Source of the DNA: Roseovarius litorisediminis
Lineage (GTDB): Bacteria; Pseudomonadota; Alphaproteobacteria; Rhodobacterales; Rhodobacteraceae
Direction of reading: 5' to 3'
Assembly (NCBI RefSeq): GCF_900172295.1
Contig: NZ_FWFL01000007.1
Coordinates: 124,001-188,000, forward strand
Length of the DNA: 64,000 bases
The position numbers were made by a program, and so were the translations under genes. Each line of letters starts with the position of its first letter. Position 1 is the stretch's first letter. The notes under the pieces were generated by a model that did not search any database, was not told the origin of the DNA, and saw nothing but the letters and a program-made list of their open reading frames with translations. Shown here piece after piece: positions 1-8,864 of this stretch.

Positions 1-22
1 TCCAGACATAAAGGAAACAGAC

Positions 23-1390
23 ATGAAGTTCATCCGAGACATCATCGCCGAAAAAAGACGGAACGTCGCTAGCGATGCGCAGGAAGACCCCGGTCAGCGT
101 TTTCCCCCGGTTGGCGATCTGAATGAAAGTTCGCAAACAAGCCATCACGTCCTTGATGAAAACCAGGCACCTGACGCTGAGGAATCGGCAGGTTCAGTGG
201 CTTCAGCACATAGCGAAACTAACGGTATGGACGTCCCGGACAAGGTGACTTCAGACCTGTCTGACACAACTCTTCAAACCGATTTGGCAACCGAAGAACA
301 ATCAAAAAACGAAATGTATCGCGAGTTATCGTCGATTGACTGTTTTCACCTTAACGATGACCCGGCAGAAAAGGACGAAACCGAAAGCCGTCGCCAAAAA
401 ATGGTTGAAAAATTGGTTCAGCCAAAAGCCGAGGAAGACGACGACGAAGGGTTTATCCCGGATGAGCCAAGCGATCTGAAATTTGGGTACGCGGTTGAAG
501 TTGGTGCAGTGGCGCAGGATCTAAAGCAAATCATTAACCCGTATACCGACGACAACGATCAGAACCACGACGAAGAAGTGGCTGAAGAGGCACAAACCGC
601 ATCACACGATGACGCAGTGCCCAAGCCGCAAGGTGCTGAAAACGACTACAGTCACGCCATCGCTTCCGCAATCTCTGGGCAAAACGCAACCCCAGCCCCG
701 ATTCAGGAAGAAACGGTCAGCCAGCCCATGGTAAATACGCCCGATCCCGCGCCGCGCGAAGTTGCGCAGGTTACTGGCACTCAAAATGCAGAAAACGATC
801 AGGCTTCAGTGGCCCCGGATGGGCTGATGCCTGAACAGGAAAACGCAGCACCGACGCCTAATGCGCCGGTCAGTGTTCCGCAACCCGCCCCTGGGCGGGC
901 CATGGGTCGGTCTGGCAGGGTGAAGACCCGTCTTTTGGGCTTCACCGGACCGGATTCGTCGGGATCGGACCCGTTTGCAAAACAAACTAAGAACACCCCC
1001 CCGGCCTACTCCAACTTTCCAGTGGGCTGGCTGGTCGTCGTCGATGGCCCCGGTCGCGGTGCGGCTTTCACACTTTTCAGTGGTGTTAGTCAAATCGGGC
1101 GCGGGCCGGATCAGACGGTTCGGCTGGATTTCGGCGACAACAGCATTTCCCGCGAGAACCATGCTGCAATCGCCTATGACTCCGAGCAGAAGAAATTCTA
1201 CCTTGGCCATGGCGGAAAGGCCAACCTTGTGCGCCTAAACAACCGCCCTGTCCTAAGCACCGAAGAGCTGGAAACCGACCACCAAATCCGTATTGGCGAA
1301 ACGGTTTTACGCTTTATCGGGCTTTGTGGACAAGACTTCTGTTGGGACCAGCACGAACAAGGTGTTTTGCAACATGCCTCCAACGGTTGA
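23..1390 (+). CDS. FHA-domain protein with long acidic N-terminal region
   Basis: This protein probably binds phosphothreonine peptides and acts as the phospho-reader of the operon. Residues 60-320 are rich in Glu, Asp, Gln and Pro and look disordered. A forkhead-associated domain follows at about 335-440, with the family signature: Gly-Arg near 359, then Ser-x-Ser-Arg-x-x-His near 375-380. There is no signal peptide or membrane segment. The ATG at 23 has AAGGAA 7 bases upstream. The stop overlaps the start of the PP2C gene by 17 bases, so the two are probably translationally coupled. FHA proteins usually work with Ser/Thr kinases; none is in the window, but the operon may extend left of base 1. 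The domain is clear; the role is inferred. Confidence 0.8.
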   Translation: MKFIRDIIAEKRRNVASDAQEDPGQRFPPVGDLNESSQTSHHVLDENQAPDAEESAGSVASAHSETNGMDVPDKVTSDLSDTTLQTDLATEEQSKNEMYRELSSIDCFHLNDDPAEKDETESRRQKMVEKLVQPKAEEDDDEGFIPDEPSDLKFGYAVEVGAVAQDLKQIINPYTDDNDQNHDEEVAEEAQTASHDDAVPKPQGAENDYSHAIASAISGQNATPAPIQEETVSQPMVNTPDPAPREVAQVTGTQNAENDQASVAPDGLMPEQENAAPTPNAPVSVPQPAPGRAMGRSGRVKTRLLGFTGPDSSGSDPFAKQTKNTPPAYSNFPVGWLVVVDGPGRGAAFTLFSGVSQIGRGPDQTVRLDFGDNSISRENHAAIAYDSEQKKFYLGHGGKANLVRLNNRPVLSTEELETDHQIRIGETVLRFIGLCGQDFCWDQHEQGVLQHASNG

Positions 1391-2321
1391 TCTGGTCTAT
1401 GATGCAGCCTGGGCGCTAAGCCCGGGCCGCCGCGAGCAGCAGGAAGATTCCGTTGTGGCGGACTTTCCGGTTGGCTCTGGTCTGGGTTTTGCTGTTCTTG
1501 CCGATGGCATGGGCGGGCATGCCGCAGGGGATGTCGCAAGCAAGATCGTGGTGACAGAAGTCTTTAGCGAATTAAAGATGCTGTCCAATGATCCGGAAAT
1601 GCTTGAAGAAAACATTCAAGTGGCACTTCGCCAGGCCGTGTTGGGCGCAAACTTTTGCGTCGAGCAATTTGCCAAACAGAACCCAGAGGCCAGTGGCATG
1701 GGCGCCACTCTTGTAGCGCCGGTCCTGTTTGATGACCGCCTGTATTGGATTTCAGTCGGAGATTCACCGCTTTTCCTGTTCCGCGACGGGCATCTGTCAC
1801 AGATAAACGAGAACCATTCATGGGCCGCGAAAATCGATCTGATGTGCAGCCAAGGCCTGATTGACCGCGACGAGGCAGCACGTCATCCGGACCGTCAATG
1901 TCTAACGTCGGCCCTGGCCGGCCATGAAATCCCACACATGGATTGCAGCGAGACGCCACTTTTCCTGAAGTGCGGGGATATCGTGATTGCCGCAAGTGAT
2001 GGCCTGCAATTTTTGGCCGATGCGCAGATCGAGCAGATCCTGAAAGATCATAGCGACCGGCCAAGCGCCGAGATCAGCGCCGTTCTATTAAGGAACCTGA
2101 AAGATCTTGATCATCCTGAGCAAGACAATGTTTCCATGTGCATTATCAAGATGAACCAACTTGGCGATACGGCATCGATTGCTGCCAAGCCATCCTCCGA
2201 GCCTGTGGCAGAACGCCGGCAAGAAGACGAGCAAAGAGTGAAATCTCTGACAGTGCTTGTCCGTAAAAGTAAGCCGAGCGAATGCACGACTTACTGCGTT
2301 TCGCAAAAGGAAAGAGCGTGA
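1374..2321 (+). CDS. PP2C-family Ser/Thr protein phosphatase
   Basis: This is a metal-dependent protein phosphatase of 315 residues, the usual length for bacterial single-domain PP2C. All core motifs are visible: the first metal Asp in an Arg-x-x-Gln-Glu-Asp motif near residue 20, DGMGGH at 44-49, a GATL motif near 108, a Ser-Asp-Gly near 207 and the final Asp-Asn near 250. It should therefore be active and would remove Ser/Thr phosphates, perhaps those read by the FHA protein encoded just upstream. I chose the ATG at 1374, inside the end of the FHA gene, because the PP2C fold begins right after it; an upstream in-frame start at 1293 would only add FHA-gene sequence. The last codons overlap the next gene as GTGA. 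Confidence 0.88.
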   Translation: MPPTVDLVYDAAWALSPGRREQQEDSVVADFPVGSGLGFAVLADGMGGHAAGDVASKIVVTEVFSELKMLSNDPEMLEENIQVALRQAVLGANFCVEQFAKQNPEASGMGATLVAPVLFDDRLYWISVGDSPLFLFRDGHLSQINENHSWAAKIDLMCSQGLIDRDEAARHPDRQCLTSALAGHEIPHMDCSETPLFLKCGDIVIAASDGLQFLADAQIEQILKDHSDRPSAEISAVLLRNLKDLDHPEQDNVSMCIIKMNQLGDTASIAAKPSSEPVAERRQEDEQRVKSLTVLVRKSKPSECTTYCVSQKERA

Positions 2322-3565
2322 CACAGTTGCAGGAAAATATCGATGTAGCCGATCAATTGGAACTCGCTCTTGGCGGCGGCAGGATCCCTTCGAAGTACCA
2401 CCAATGGGGGGCTCATCTTCTGACGCATTTGCGCAGGCCAATTCAGATTGCCTTTGTCGGCCACCCCAAAAGTGGAAAATCAAGCCTTATCAGCATGATG
2501 ATTGGCCGACAGGACATACCGACGCTGGGAAAGATTGCGACGGTCGAGATTGTTCATGGTCCGCAGAAACATATCTCTCTCGAACACGCGGACGGGTCTG
2601 TCGAGCATCATGACTGGCTGTCTGACGAAGTACCACTATCCGACAGCATCGTTCGCGCCCGCCTTGAATTACCCGAAAAAGCGCTACTTAACCGGTCTTT
2701 TACAAAACTCCGCCTTTCCGGATCCCCGTTACGGCAGGAAAACCTTTTGCGACATGTAGCCCAATCTGCAGCTATTCTTGTGTATTGCAGTGAGGAATTC
2801 GGGGAGTCTGAGCAAAGAATTTGGGCCAATGCGCCCGAAGAAATCAAAGATCACAGCTTTCTTGCGCTGACTATGGCCGACCGGCAGATAATGAAGGGGC
2901 GCCTCAACCAGCGGATCTCGCAGTTGGAAAGTGTCGTTTCCGAAGAGTTTTTGGGCCTTTACCCGATCGCCACCCTCCAGGCGATCGCGGCCCGCTCTGA
3001 CAGTGTGACGATTCGGCCAGACCTGTGGACATCAAGTGGCGGCAAGGATTTCCACGATGCGCTGGAGCACCAGATTGATCGCGGCCGGATGGAAGATCTG
3101 GACAAGGCGGGCATGCTGTTAGCGCAGTTCGCCGCGGACCTGCCCGGGCAGAGACCCGACCAGAAATTTGTCGCACCACGGCCTGAACAGAACCAAATCA
3201 CGGCAGCAGAACCTCAAGCTGCAGTATCGCAAGTGGCCGAGCATGAGGCAGCGGAAGTGCTGAAAGAGACGTTGAACATGCTGCAGAAATGCGCAGACGA
3301 CATGCTGCAAGACATTCCTGAAATGAGCGAGCCCAATCCGTCGCAAATCATCGAAAAATGCGCCCGGATCATTGGTGACCTGTCGCACACTCTGGCACAT
3401 GCTGATTGCGGTAATCCGGTGATCAAGAGCATTCAGGAAGATGCGCGGGAAGGCGAAGAGATGATGTTGCTGCTTCAACTCGAAAAGGGTGAAGACGCGG
3501 CAAGCGATGCTGTTGTTTTGTTAATGCAACTGAAAAAGGAGATTTCAAAGAACCTATGCGGCTGA
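2318..3565 (+). CDS. Dynamin/Era-like GTPase with degenerate G3 motif
   Basis: This is a 415-residue cytosolic protein with a clear P-loop, GHPKSGKSS, at residues 48-56. The switch II position that should read Asp-x-x-Gly has Ser-Gly-Ser-Pro, so the catalytic Asp is missing. A TMAD motif about 60 residues later may be G4. It may bind but poorly hydrolyse GTP, acting as a regulatory partner of the two complete GTPases downstream. The C-terminal third is helical and acidic, with no membrane segment. I prefer the GTG at 2318: it forms a GTGA overlap with the PP2C stop and has AAGGAAAG upstream. An ATG at 2282 is the alternative. The family is fairly sure; the function is unknown. Confidence 0.7.
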   Translation: MTQLQENIDVADQLELALGGGRIPSKYHQWGAHLLTHLRRPIQIAFVGHPKSGKSSLISMMIGRQDIPTLGKIATVEIVHGPQKHISLEHADGSVEHHDWLSDEVPLSDSIVRARLELPEKALLNRSFTKLRLSGSPLRQENLLRHVAQSAAILVYCSEEFGESEQRIWANAPEEIKDHSFLALTMADRQIMKGRLNQRISQLESVVSEEFLGLYPIATLQAIAARSDSVTIRPDLWTSSGGKDFHDALEHQIDRGRMEDLDKAGMLLAQFAADLPGQRPDQKFVAPRPEQNQITAAEPQAAVSQVAEHEAAEVLKETLNMLQKCADDMLQDIPEMSEPNPSQIIEKCARIIGDLSHTLAHADCGNPVIKSIQEDAREGEEMMLLLQLEKGEDAASDAVVLLMQLKKEISKNLCG

Positions 3566-3709
3566 ACCCTGGCGATATCGGGACTGTTGCCACTTCACAC
3601 CGCAAGGCGATCACAAACCGTCAAGAGCCTCGTGAGCTGATTGAGCTTGCGGTGCTTTCGCCGTTGCAAAGACCAAAACACAGTCGACTTAAATCCGGGT
3701 ATAAGAGAC
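3566..3709 (+). other. Intergenic spacer inside the GTPase operon
   Basis: This is a 144-base gap between the first and second GTPase genes, the largest in this operon. An open frame starting at 3556 crosses it, but its Arg- and His-rich translation runs deep into the next gene in another frame and looks like a shadow. I see no terminator hairpin, so read-through is likely. Confidence 0.4.
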
Positions 3710-5773
3710 ATGAACATCGAAACCAACCACACGCCTGCAACCGAAATCCGTGCCTCGGCCCGCCCAACAAATCTGACCTCGGGGCTGGAAGGTTTGGTCG
3801 ATTTTGCAGAAGCCTCCACCAAGCTTGAAGCTGATCTGAAATCGCTCAGCGATATGACCGGTGACGGCACCACCCGGGTGGTCGACCGCTTGCGAAAGTC
3901 ATTGGCCGACTTTGAACCGACGATTACGATTTTGGGACAGGTTAAATCAGGTAAAACATCGCTGGTGAATGCGATGACCGGCTGGGCAGATCTTTTGCCC
4001 TCGGATGTGAATCCCTGGACAACCGTCGTTACATCGTTGCACCTCAAGCCTGGAACCAAACCTGCCAGCACCGGGGCGCGTTTCAGGTTCATGACGGAAG
4101 AAGAATGGGACAGGCTTTCTTCGAAGGGCGGACGGATCGGAGAACTTGCAAGCCGCGCCGGAGCTGAAAGCGAACTGCAGAAAATCTCAGAGCAGATTGA
4201 AAGCGTGCGCGAGAAAGCGCGTAACAGGCTGGGCCGGAAGTTTGAACTGCTTCTTGGTGAAGAGCACGAATACGGGTACTTCGATAAAAACCTTCTTGAA
4301 CGCTACATTTGCTTGGGCGATGATTTCGATACCCAAGACGCCCCTGACGACACCGCGGATCAGGGCAGGTTTGCTGATATTACACGTTCTGCTGATCTGT
4401 ATCTGAACTGCCTGACAGTTCCTTGTGGCCTGTGCCTCAGGGACACGCCCGGTGTGAACGATACCTTCATGATGCGCGAGCAAATAACGGTTCAAGCCAT
4501 CCGGGACAGCCGTATCTGTGTTGTCGTCCTGTCCGCCAGTCAGGCGTTAACAGCCGTGGATATGGGGCTTATCCGGCTGATTTCAAACCTGAAATCCCGC
4601 GACGTTCTAATTTTTGTGAACCGAATTGATGAATTGGCAGATCCGGTCACACAGATCCCCGAAATTGAAATGAGCATAAAGAAGACCCTCCGCGACAAAA
4701 AGGGCCCGGAAGGGGTTGAGATTGTTTTTGGCAGCGCGTTTTGGGCCAGCAAGGTACTGTCTGGCGATATCGAAAACATTCCCCCTGCAGGAAAAAAAGC
4801 CTTGTTCGACTGGGCCGAAGCCAAGCTTGATCCTGAAAAAAGCGAAACTCATCCCCATAATATCCTTTGGGAACTTTCGGGCATCCCGGCACTTTTCAGA
4901 GCGATTTCAGATCGTGTGGTCGAAGATCAGGGAAAACCGCTTCTTCAAAAAATTGCAAGTTCAGCTGTGACAATCGCAACCGGCCAAGAGGCCGTCAGGG
5001 CGATGCAAATAGGCGGTGCTGAAACAACAGAAACGATGAATATGCAATCAGCGATGGCCGAATTCGATACATTGGTCACGCAACATACAGAGGCCCTTGA
5101 GACAGACCTGCAACAAATGATTTCCGGATATCACCAGCGGGCAGACAAGGCCCACGCGACTTTCGTTGAACGAGCGACACAATCCCTGCTTGCGCATCTT
5201 GAAGCTTACGGGCCACAGGCTTTGTGGGACTACGACCCGACGGGTCTTCGGATGCTGTTGCGATCAGCGTATTTGGTATTTGGATCCAGGGCCCAGAAAT
5301 TGGCGAGTGCGCGCTATGAGGCGGCGCTAATTGATGTGGCCGAACTATATTCGCGCGCCTTCGGAGCGGCTGTCGAAGGCATACAGATTGCGGTGCCGCC
5401 TGTTCCGGACTTGCCGGCGCCAGTTTCCATAGGTCAGACCATCGCCCTTGATTTCACCGATGGCTGGTGGGTGTCCTGGTGGCAGCGGATCAGGGGATAC
5501 GATGCGTTTTCCAAACGTTTCCAGCAGCTTATTTCAAGCGAAACCGAAGATTTCATGACCCAAATCAAATCAGTCCAAACCGAGATGATACGCACACAGA
5601 TAGTATCAACGCTGACCGAGTTCTTTGACGACCAGCGCGACATTCTGTTTGAAATCAGCACCAGACGTGGGAACCAGAACAACCTTCACGAGCTTTTTGT
5701 GGACGGCGAAACATCAGAACGCCTGAACAGGATTGAAGGTTTGCTGGAGACGTTCAGATCGTGCGCTGCATAG
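3710..5773 (+). CDS. Bacterial dynamin-like GTPase
   Basis: This is a 687-residue large GTPase of the dynamin superfamily, likely acting on membranes. G1 is GQVKSGKTS at 76-84, a Thr pair near 104 may be G2, G3 is DTPG at 245-248 and G4 is NRID at 304-307. The G1-G3 spacing is long, with a charged insertion at 130-200. The C-terminal half is helical, as in dynamin stalks. A Trp-rich stretch near residue 580 (WWVSWW) followed by basic residues could be a membrane-contact patch. The ATG at 3710 is chosen because the preceding 23 codons of the open frame look non-coding. It sits between a degenerate and a small GTPase; bacterial dynamins often occur as neighbouring pairs. Confidence 0.82.
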   Translation: MNIETNHTPATEIRASARPTNLTSGLEGLVDFAEASTKLEADLKSLSDMTGDGTTRVVDRLRKSLADFEPTITILGQVKSGKTSLVNAMTGWADLLPSDVNPWTTVVTSLHLKPGTKPASTGARFRFMTEEEWDRLSSKGGRIGELASRAGAESELQKISEQIESVREKARNRLGRKFELLLGEEHEYGYFDKNLLERYICLGDDFDTQDAPDDTADQGRFADITRSADLYLNCLTVPCGLCLRDTPGVNDTFMMREQITVQAIRDSRICVVVLSASQALTAVDMGLIRLISNLKSRDVLIFVNRIDELADPVTQIPEIEMSIKKTLRDKKGPEGVEIVFGSAFWASKVLSGDIENIPPAGKKALFDWAEAKLDPEKSETHPHNILWELSGIPALFRAISDRVVEDQGKPLLQKIASSAVTIATGQEAVRAMQIGGAETTETMNMQSAMAEFDTLVTQHTEALETDLQQMISGYHQRADKAHATFVERATQSLLAHLEAYGPQALWDYDPTGLRMLLRSAYLVFGSRAQKLASARYEAALIDVAELYSRAFGAAVEGIQIAVPPVPDLPAPVSIGQTIALDFTDGWWVSWWQRIRGYDAFSKRFQQLISSETEDFMTQIKSVQTEMIRTQIVSTLTEFFDDQRDILFEISTRRGNQNNLHELFVDGETSERLNRIEGLLETFRSCAA

Positions 5774-5792
5774 TACGAAAAAGGAGAGGACC

Positions 5793-6809
5793 ATGAACCA
5801 GAACGATGCCAACATCCCCGCTGACACGCCAGACGAGCCTGACCGTAAAATACGTATTGCCCTGATGGGAGAGTTCAGCGCAGGCAAAAGCACGTTGTCC
5901 AACCTGTTACTAGGCCGCGATCCCTTGCCGGTTCGGGTTACGGCAACCAGCGTTCCGCCGGTCTGGATATCTTTGGGTGAAGAGGCCGCCACGATGACCC
6001 GGCACGACGGTACCGAAGAGCCCCTGAATGTCGAAGATCTTACAAACACCACGCTTGAAGATGCCAAGCTTATCAAGCTGACTCTGCAGTCAGAAATATT
6101 GGAATTGTGCGATCTATTGGACATGCCGGGTATTTCGGACCCCAATATGGCGCGTGATACATGGGATGACGTGATAGATCAGGCTGACTGCGTAATCTGG
6201 TGTACCCACGCCACACAGGCGTGGCGGCAATCAGAAGCATCTACATGGGCGGAAATCAAAGACCGGACCAATGGCAACAATCTGCTTTTGGTCACTCAGT
6301 TCGATAAACTCAAAAGTGAGCGGGATCGGTTCCGTGTGCTTGCGCGTCTTAAAAAAGAAACCGAAGGAGCGTTCCAGGCGCTTTTTCCGGTTTCTCTTAT
6401 CGAAGCCCTGGGGGCCGAAGGCGATGACAACGCCTGGAAACGCAGTGGCGCCGAGGATTTCACCCGTTACCTGATATCAATGCTGCTGGATCCAAACCCG
6501 TTGCGGGATCTGGCGGGCAGTAGCAGCGCACATGTCGAAGGCGAATATGAAAAACAGGGCGAAGCCGCTCCTGAAGATTTTCTTGATAAAAGTGATACAG
6601 GACCGGTTTCAATCGACGCCGCGCGAAAGATTGCGGAAAAGACTAGGCTGGCTGAAGCCGATGATGATACAAATACGTCACCGAAGGTGTTGCCAAAACG
6701 GATTTCTGCCAAGACCGGGGCGCGTACCCGCGCAAGACCGGTCGGACCATTGGTTTCAGAACCCGGTGCGCCGGGCTTACTTGAGGCAAGCGCACTTGGC
6801 GATAACTAA
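5793..6809 (+). CDS. Small Era/dynamin-like GTPase with charged tail
   Basis: This 338-residue GTPase has G1 GEFSAGKST at 26-34, G3 DMPG at 110-113 and G4 TQFD at 168-171, so nucleotide binding and hydrolysis look intact. The GEFSAGKST form is typical of dynamin-family G domains. After the G domain (to about 230) comes a low-complexity, charged region rich in Glu, Lys, Arg and Pro, probably flexible, with no helical stalk. It may therefore recruit the larger GTPase upstream instead of forming membrane collars itself. The ATG at 5793 has an excellent AAGGAGAGG 6 bases upstream; an in-frame start at 5733 lies inside the upstream gene and lacks this. The gap to the upstream gene is 19 bases. Confidence 0.8.
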   Translation: MNQNDANIPADTPDEPDRKIRIALMGEFSAGKSTLSNLLLGRDPLPVRVTATSVPPVWISLGEEAATMTRHDGTEEPLNVEDLTNTTLEDAKLIKLTLQSEILELCDLLDMPGISDPNMARDTWDDVIDQADCVIWCTHATQAWRQSEASTWAEIKDRTNGNNLLLVTQFDKLKSERDRFRVLARLKKETEGAFQALFPVSLIEALGAEGDDNAWKRSGAEDFTRYLISMLLDPNPLRDLAGSSSAHVEGEYEKQGEAAPEDFLDKSDTGPVSIDAARKIAEKTRLAEADDDTNTSPKVLPKRISAKTGARTRARPVGPLVSEPGAPGLLEASALGDN

Positions 6810-6820
6810 GGGGACCTAAA

Positions 6821-6889
6821 ATGAAGGCCACACGGGGGTCGTGCTTCAACAGCTGTTCGTTTTACCAATTCCATTGGACCAGACAATGA
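6821..6889 (+). CDS. Possible 22-residue leader peptide ORF
   Basis: An ATG with AAGGGGACC 6 bases upstream opens a 22-codon frame (Met-Lys-Ala-Thr-Arg-Gly start) whose TGA overlaps the ATG of the next gene as ATGA. The good ribosome site belongs to this mini-frame and not to the next gene, so it may serve to couple translation. No family is recognised; the peptide itself may be irrelevant. Confidence 0.25.
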   Translation: MKATRGSCFNSCSFYQFHWTRQ

Positions 6890-7266
6890 CGATTGATGAG
6901 GAACTTGATGCACTGCGGAAATCGGCTTTGGGCTGTTCTTTGGTGGCGTTTGGCGATGCAAGAACCAGATTGGTACTTCGTTCAAGCCATGAAAAGGCTT
7001 ACCACAGGGAGTATCTGGATGAGCTATGCATCCAAGCCGCAAATTGCTTCGAGTTGTTGGACGCCGCTTCGCAGGCAGATAATGACTCTGTACAGGAAAG
7101 GTCTTGCGAAGCGGTTGTCCTGACAGCGAGCAATATTAGAATGTTCGTCAGGGCAGAGGATGGCGGGCCAGATTTTCTTTGCTGCGTTTGTGATTTTCCA
7201 TGTATCTCAGAAAAACTGATGACGACAGCACACAAGACTTTGGGCAGAATTGCGGACAGTTGCTGA
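6886..7266 (+). CDS. Small protein, possible roadblock/LC7 fold
   Basis: This is a 126-residue Cys-containing protein. The pattern of a short helix, a strand pair (Gly-Cys-Ser-Leu-Val-Ala-Phe), a helix, a second strand set near 80-105 and a final helix resembles the roadblock/LC7 fold, whose members (such as MglB) regulate small GTPases. That is my structural guess by eye, not a motif match. Its position beside three GTPase genes fits. I chose the ATG at 6886, which overlaps the end of a 22-codon mini-frame; a GTG at 6841 would add 15 residues. The stop overlaps the next start as TGATG, so it is co-translated with the following gene. Confidence 0.45.
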   Translation: MTIDEELDALRKSALGCSLVAFGDARTRLVLRSSHEKAYHREYLDELCIQAANCFELLDAASQADNDSVQERSCEAVVLTASNIRMFVRAEDGGPDFLCCVCDFPCISEKLMTTAHKTLGRIADSC

Positions 7267-8114
7267 TGAAACAAAGCCGGCCAGAAATTCCGCAAAAAAA
7301 TGAAACCGGACAGTCCCGGTTGCGGCATTCTTTGTGGCGTTTTGCAAACACCTGCCGTTCCTCTTCGCAAACGCGTTATTCTTTGCACACTGATCACAAG
7401 ATTCTGCTGCGGGCCATTCTGGTTGAAATAGACGAAACCATTCTACCACGCGAAATCACGCTGACTGCCGACACTGGCGCCACGGCAGTTCTGACAGTTT
7501 CAAACCGCAGGCTTTTGTCGCTTTTTCTAAGTGACGACGAAACGGGCCAAACGGGCGAGCTTCCGTCTGACCCGACGTCTGCCGCCAAGCAATATATTTC
7601 AAGACTGCTTTACATGTTTGGCCGTTGTGACGAGGTAGCGCTTGAAGTATCCGAACGCGCACCCGCAAAGCTGGCTGTCGGGTTATCATGTTCGGCACAA
7701 TCACTTGCCGATGCTGCCGGCCTTTGCGATATTTATGGCCCCTTGAATCCCTCTTTGGATCGATTTTTGCAAGACATCAAGGACATGGCCTGCGCATGGA
7801 TCGAGCTTGGCCCACCACCAGCTGCGCAAAAAAGTCACGGATCGGAAGGGCTGATCAAAATGCTTGAAAATTTCGAGCGTGCAAGCCTGAACAGGGGGCA
7901 GACCCTTGCGCAGGCGCAAAAAATTGGAGGGCAGGAACCGAGCTGTGTCCTGTTGCCCTTGAAGGGTGACAGGTTGCTGACGATGGTAGTTAGCCGAAAC
8001 ACCAAGCTGATCGCACTGACCCAAACAAGCGAAAAACAGGCCATCTGTGACAACTGGTATACCATTACAACTTCGCTGACAGCAGATAGGTTTGGTCAAA
8101 AGAAACCGGGGTGA
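7266..8114 (+). CDS. Hypothetical protein, last gene of GTPase operon
   Basis: I do not recognise this 282-residue protein. The first 45 residues are polar and basic; the rest alternates strand-like and helical stretches with no membrane segment, signal peptide or Cys-rich motif. A strand-helix-strand unit near 45-90 and another near 220-270 could again be roadblock-like, as in the preceding protein, but the similarity is weak. The ATG at 7266 overlaps the previous stop as TGATG, which argues strongly that it belongs to the same operon; an upstream in-frame start at 7200 would overlap more. After it, the sequence becomes a gene graveyard, so this seems to be the operon's last member. Confidence 0.55.
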   Translation: MKQSRPEIPQKNETGQSRLRHSLWRFANTCRSSSQTRYSLHTDHKILLRAILVEIDETILPREITLTADTGATAVLTVSNRRLLSLFLSDDETGQTGELPSDPTSAAKQYISRLLYMFGRCDEVALEVSERAPAKLAVGLSCSAQSLADAAGLCDIYGPLNPSLDRFLQDIKDMACAWIELGPPPAAQKSHGSEGLIKMLENFERASLNRGQTLAQAQKIGGQEPSCVLLPLKGDRLLTMVVSRNTKLIALTQTSEKQAICDNWYTITTSLTADRFGQKKPG

Positions 8115-8468
8115 AATCCGCAATTTCTCCCCCTACCCTGCCAGCCCCCTAATACGTCTGCAAATTCCGGAAACTCGAAACCAGCGCCGGGATGATCTGC
8201 CCTGCGCGGAAGTTATCGCAGTGTTCTTCGAAATCGCTGATATCGCCAGTGCCGCCCGCCAGATCTTTCTACAAGCCGTTGTTGCCACCGAAGTTCCGAT
8301 GCATGTCTGTTGTGGCTCAAATGGGCAAAAAACGTAGATTTTTCGACTAGTTTTTCTTCGTTGTCGATTTCTTCTACGACAGCAAAACCGGCCAGCTCCT
8401 CATAAATTTCATCTGAAGCAGGCGAACCCGGCTGACGGCCCGGGCCTTTTTGGGCAAACCGTATCTGT
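8115..8468. other. Non-coding junction region
   Basis: About 350 bases follow the GTPase operon without a convincing gene. Open frames exist on both strands (for example 8213-8536 on the minus strand) but neither has a ribosome site or recognisable protein. I see no clear terminator, direct repeat or integrase remnant. Together with the two gene fragments that follow, it looks like a recombination scar. Confidence 0.4.
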
Positions 8469-8858
8469 TCACGCCGTTTTCCTGGACTGAGCCGCCGTTC
8501 TCTCATCGACCGATACGGCGCCATCCGTTCTGGCATTCACGGTCATGCCAGTCTTCAGCTGGTCCAGCCCCGTGCAGCCGACAAGCAATAGAATGCCCCT
8601 TTCACGTGCGACAATCGCCATATGGCTCAGCCACCCGCCGACTTCGCTCAACACGCCACCCGAGCGTTGAACCCAGGGCAGCCATGCGGGGCTGATCATG
8701 CGGCAGACGATGATATCGCCATCCTTGAAGCCGGAAAATGCGCTGTCATCTATCGCGGTTTCATCCTGCACGACGAATACCCGACCGGTTACATTCTGGC
8801 TGCCGGAAACACAGGTTCCTCCCAAAGCTTTGGATTTGGACTGGCCGCGCGCAGGCAC
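8469..8858 (-). pseudogene. Fragment of PEP-utilising enzyme, mobile domain only
   Basis: The 129-residue frame matches the swivelling phosphohistidine domain of PEP synthase/PPDK-type enzymes: a Val-Thr-Gly-Arg segment near 28, then a GGVLSEVGGWLSHMAIVARE block holding the phosphorylated His (Ser-His near 79), followed by the usual Gly-Ile-Leu/Val-Gly strand. The ATP-grasp and PEP-binding parts (several hundred residues) are absent on both sides. It stands opposite to its neighbours and its left end abuts non-coding DNA, so it is probably a leftover of a deleted gene. An independent small phosphocarrier is possible but less likely, as no ribosome site precedes it. Confidence 0.6.
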
Positions 8859-8864
8859 TGTTGA

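Noticed and set aside
3556-3828. 90-codon plus-strand open frame bridging two GTPase genes
   Set aside because: It runs about 120 bases into the dynamin gene in another frame and has a basic, low-quality translation.
1-8114. FHA plus PP2C genes as part of a type VI secretion locus
   Set aside because: No Tss, Hcp, VgrG or ClpV genes are visible in the window; the neighbours are GTPases. Upstream sequence outside the window could still change this.
8213-8536. Minus-strand frame with Asp-Glu-Ile-Tyr-Glu-Glu-Leu near the middle
   Set aside because: No ribosome site, not in frame with the PEP-enzyme fragment and no recognisable family.
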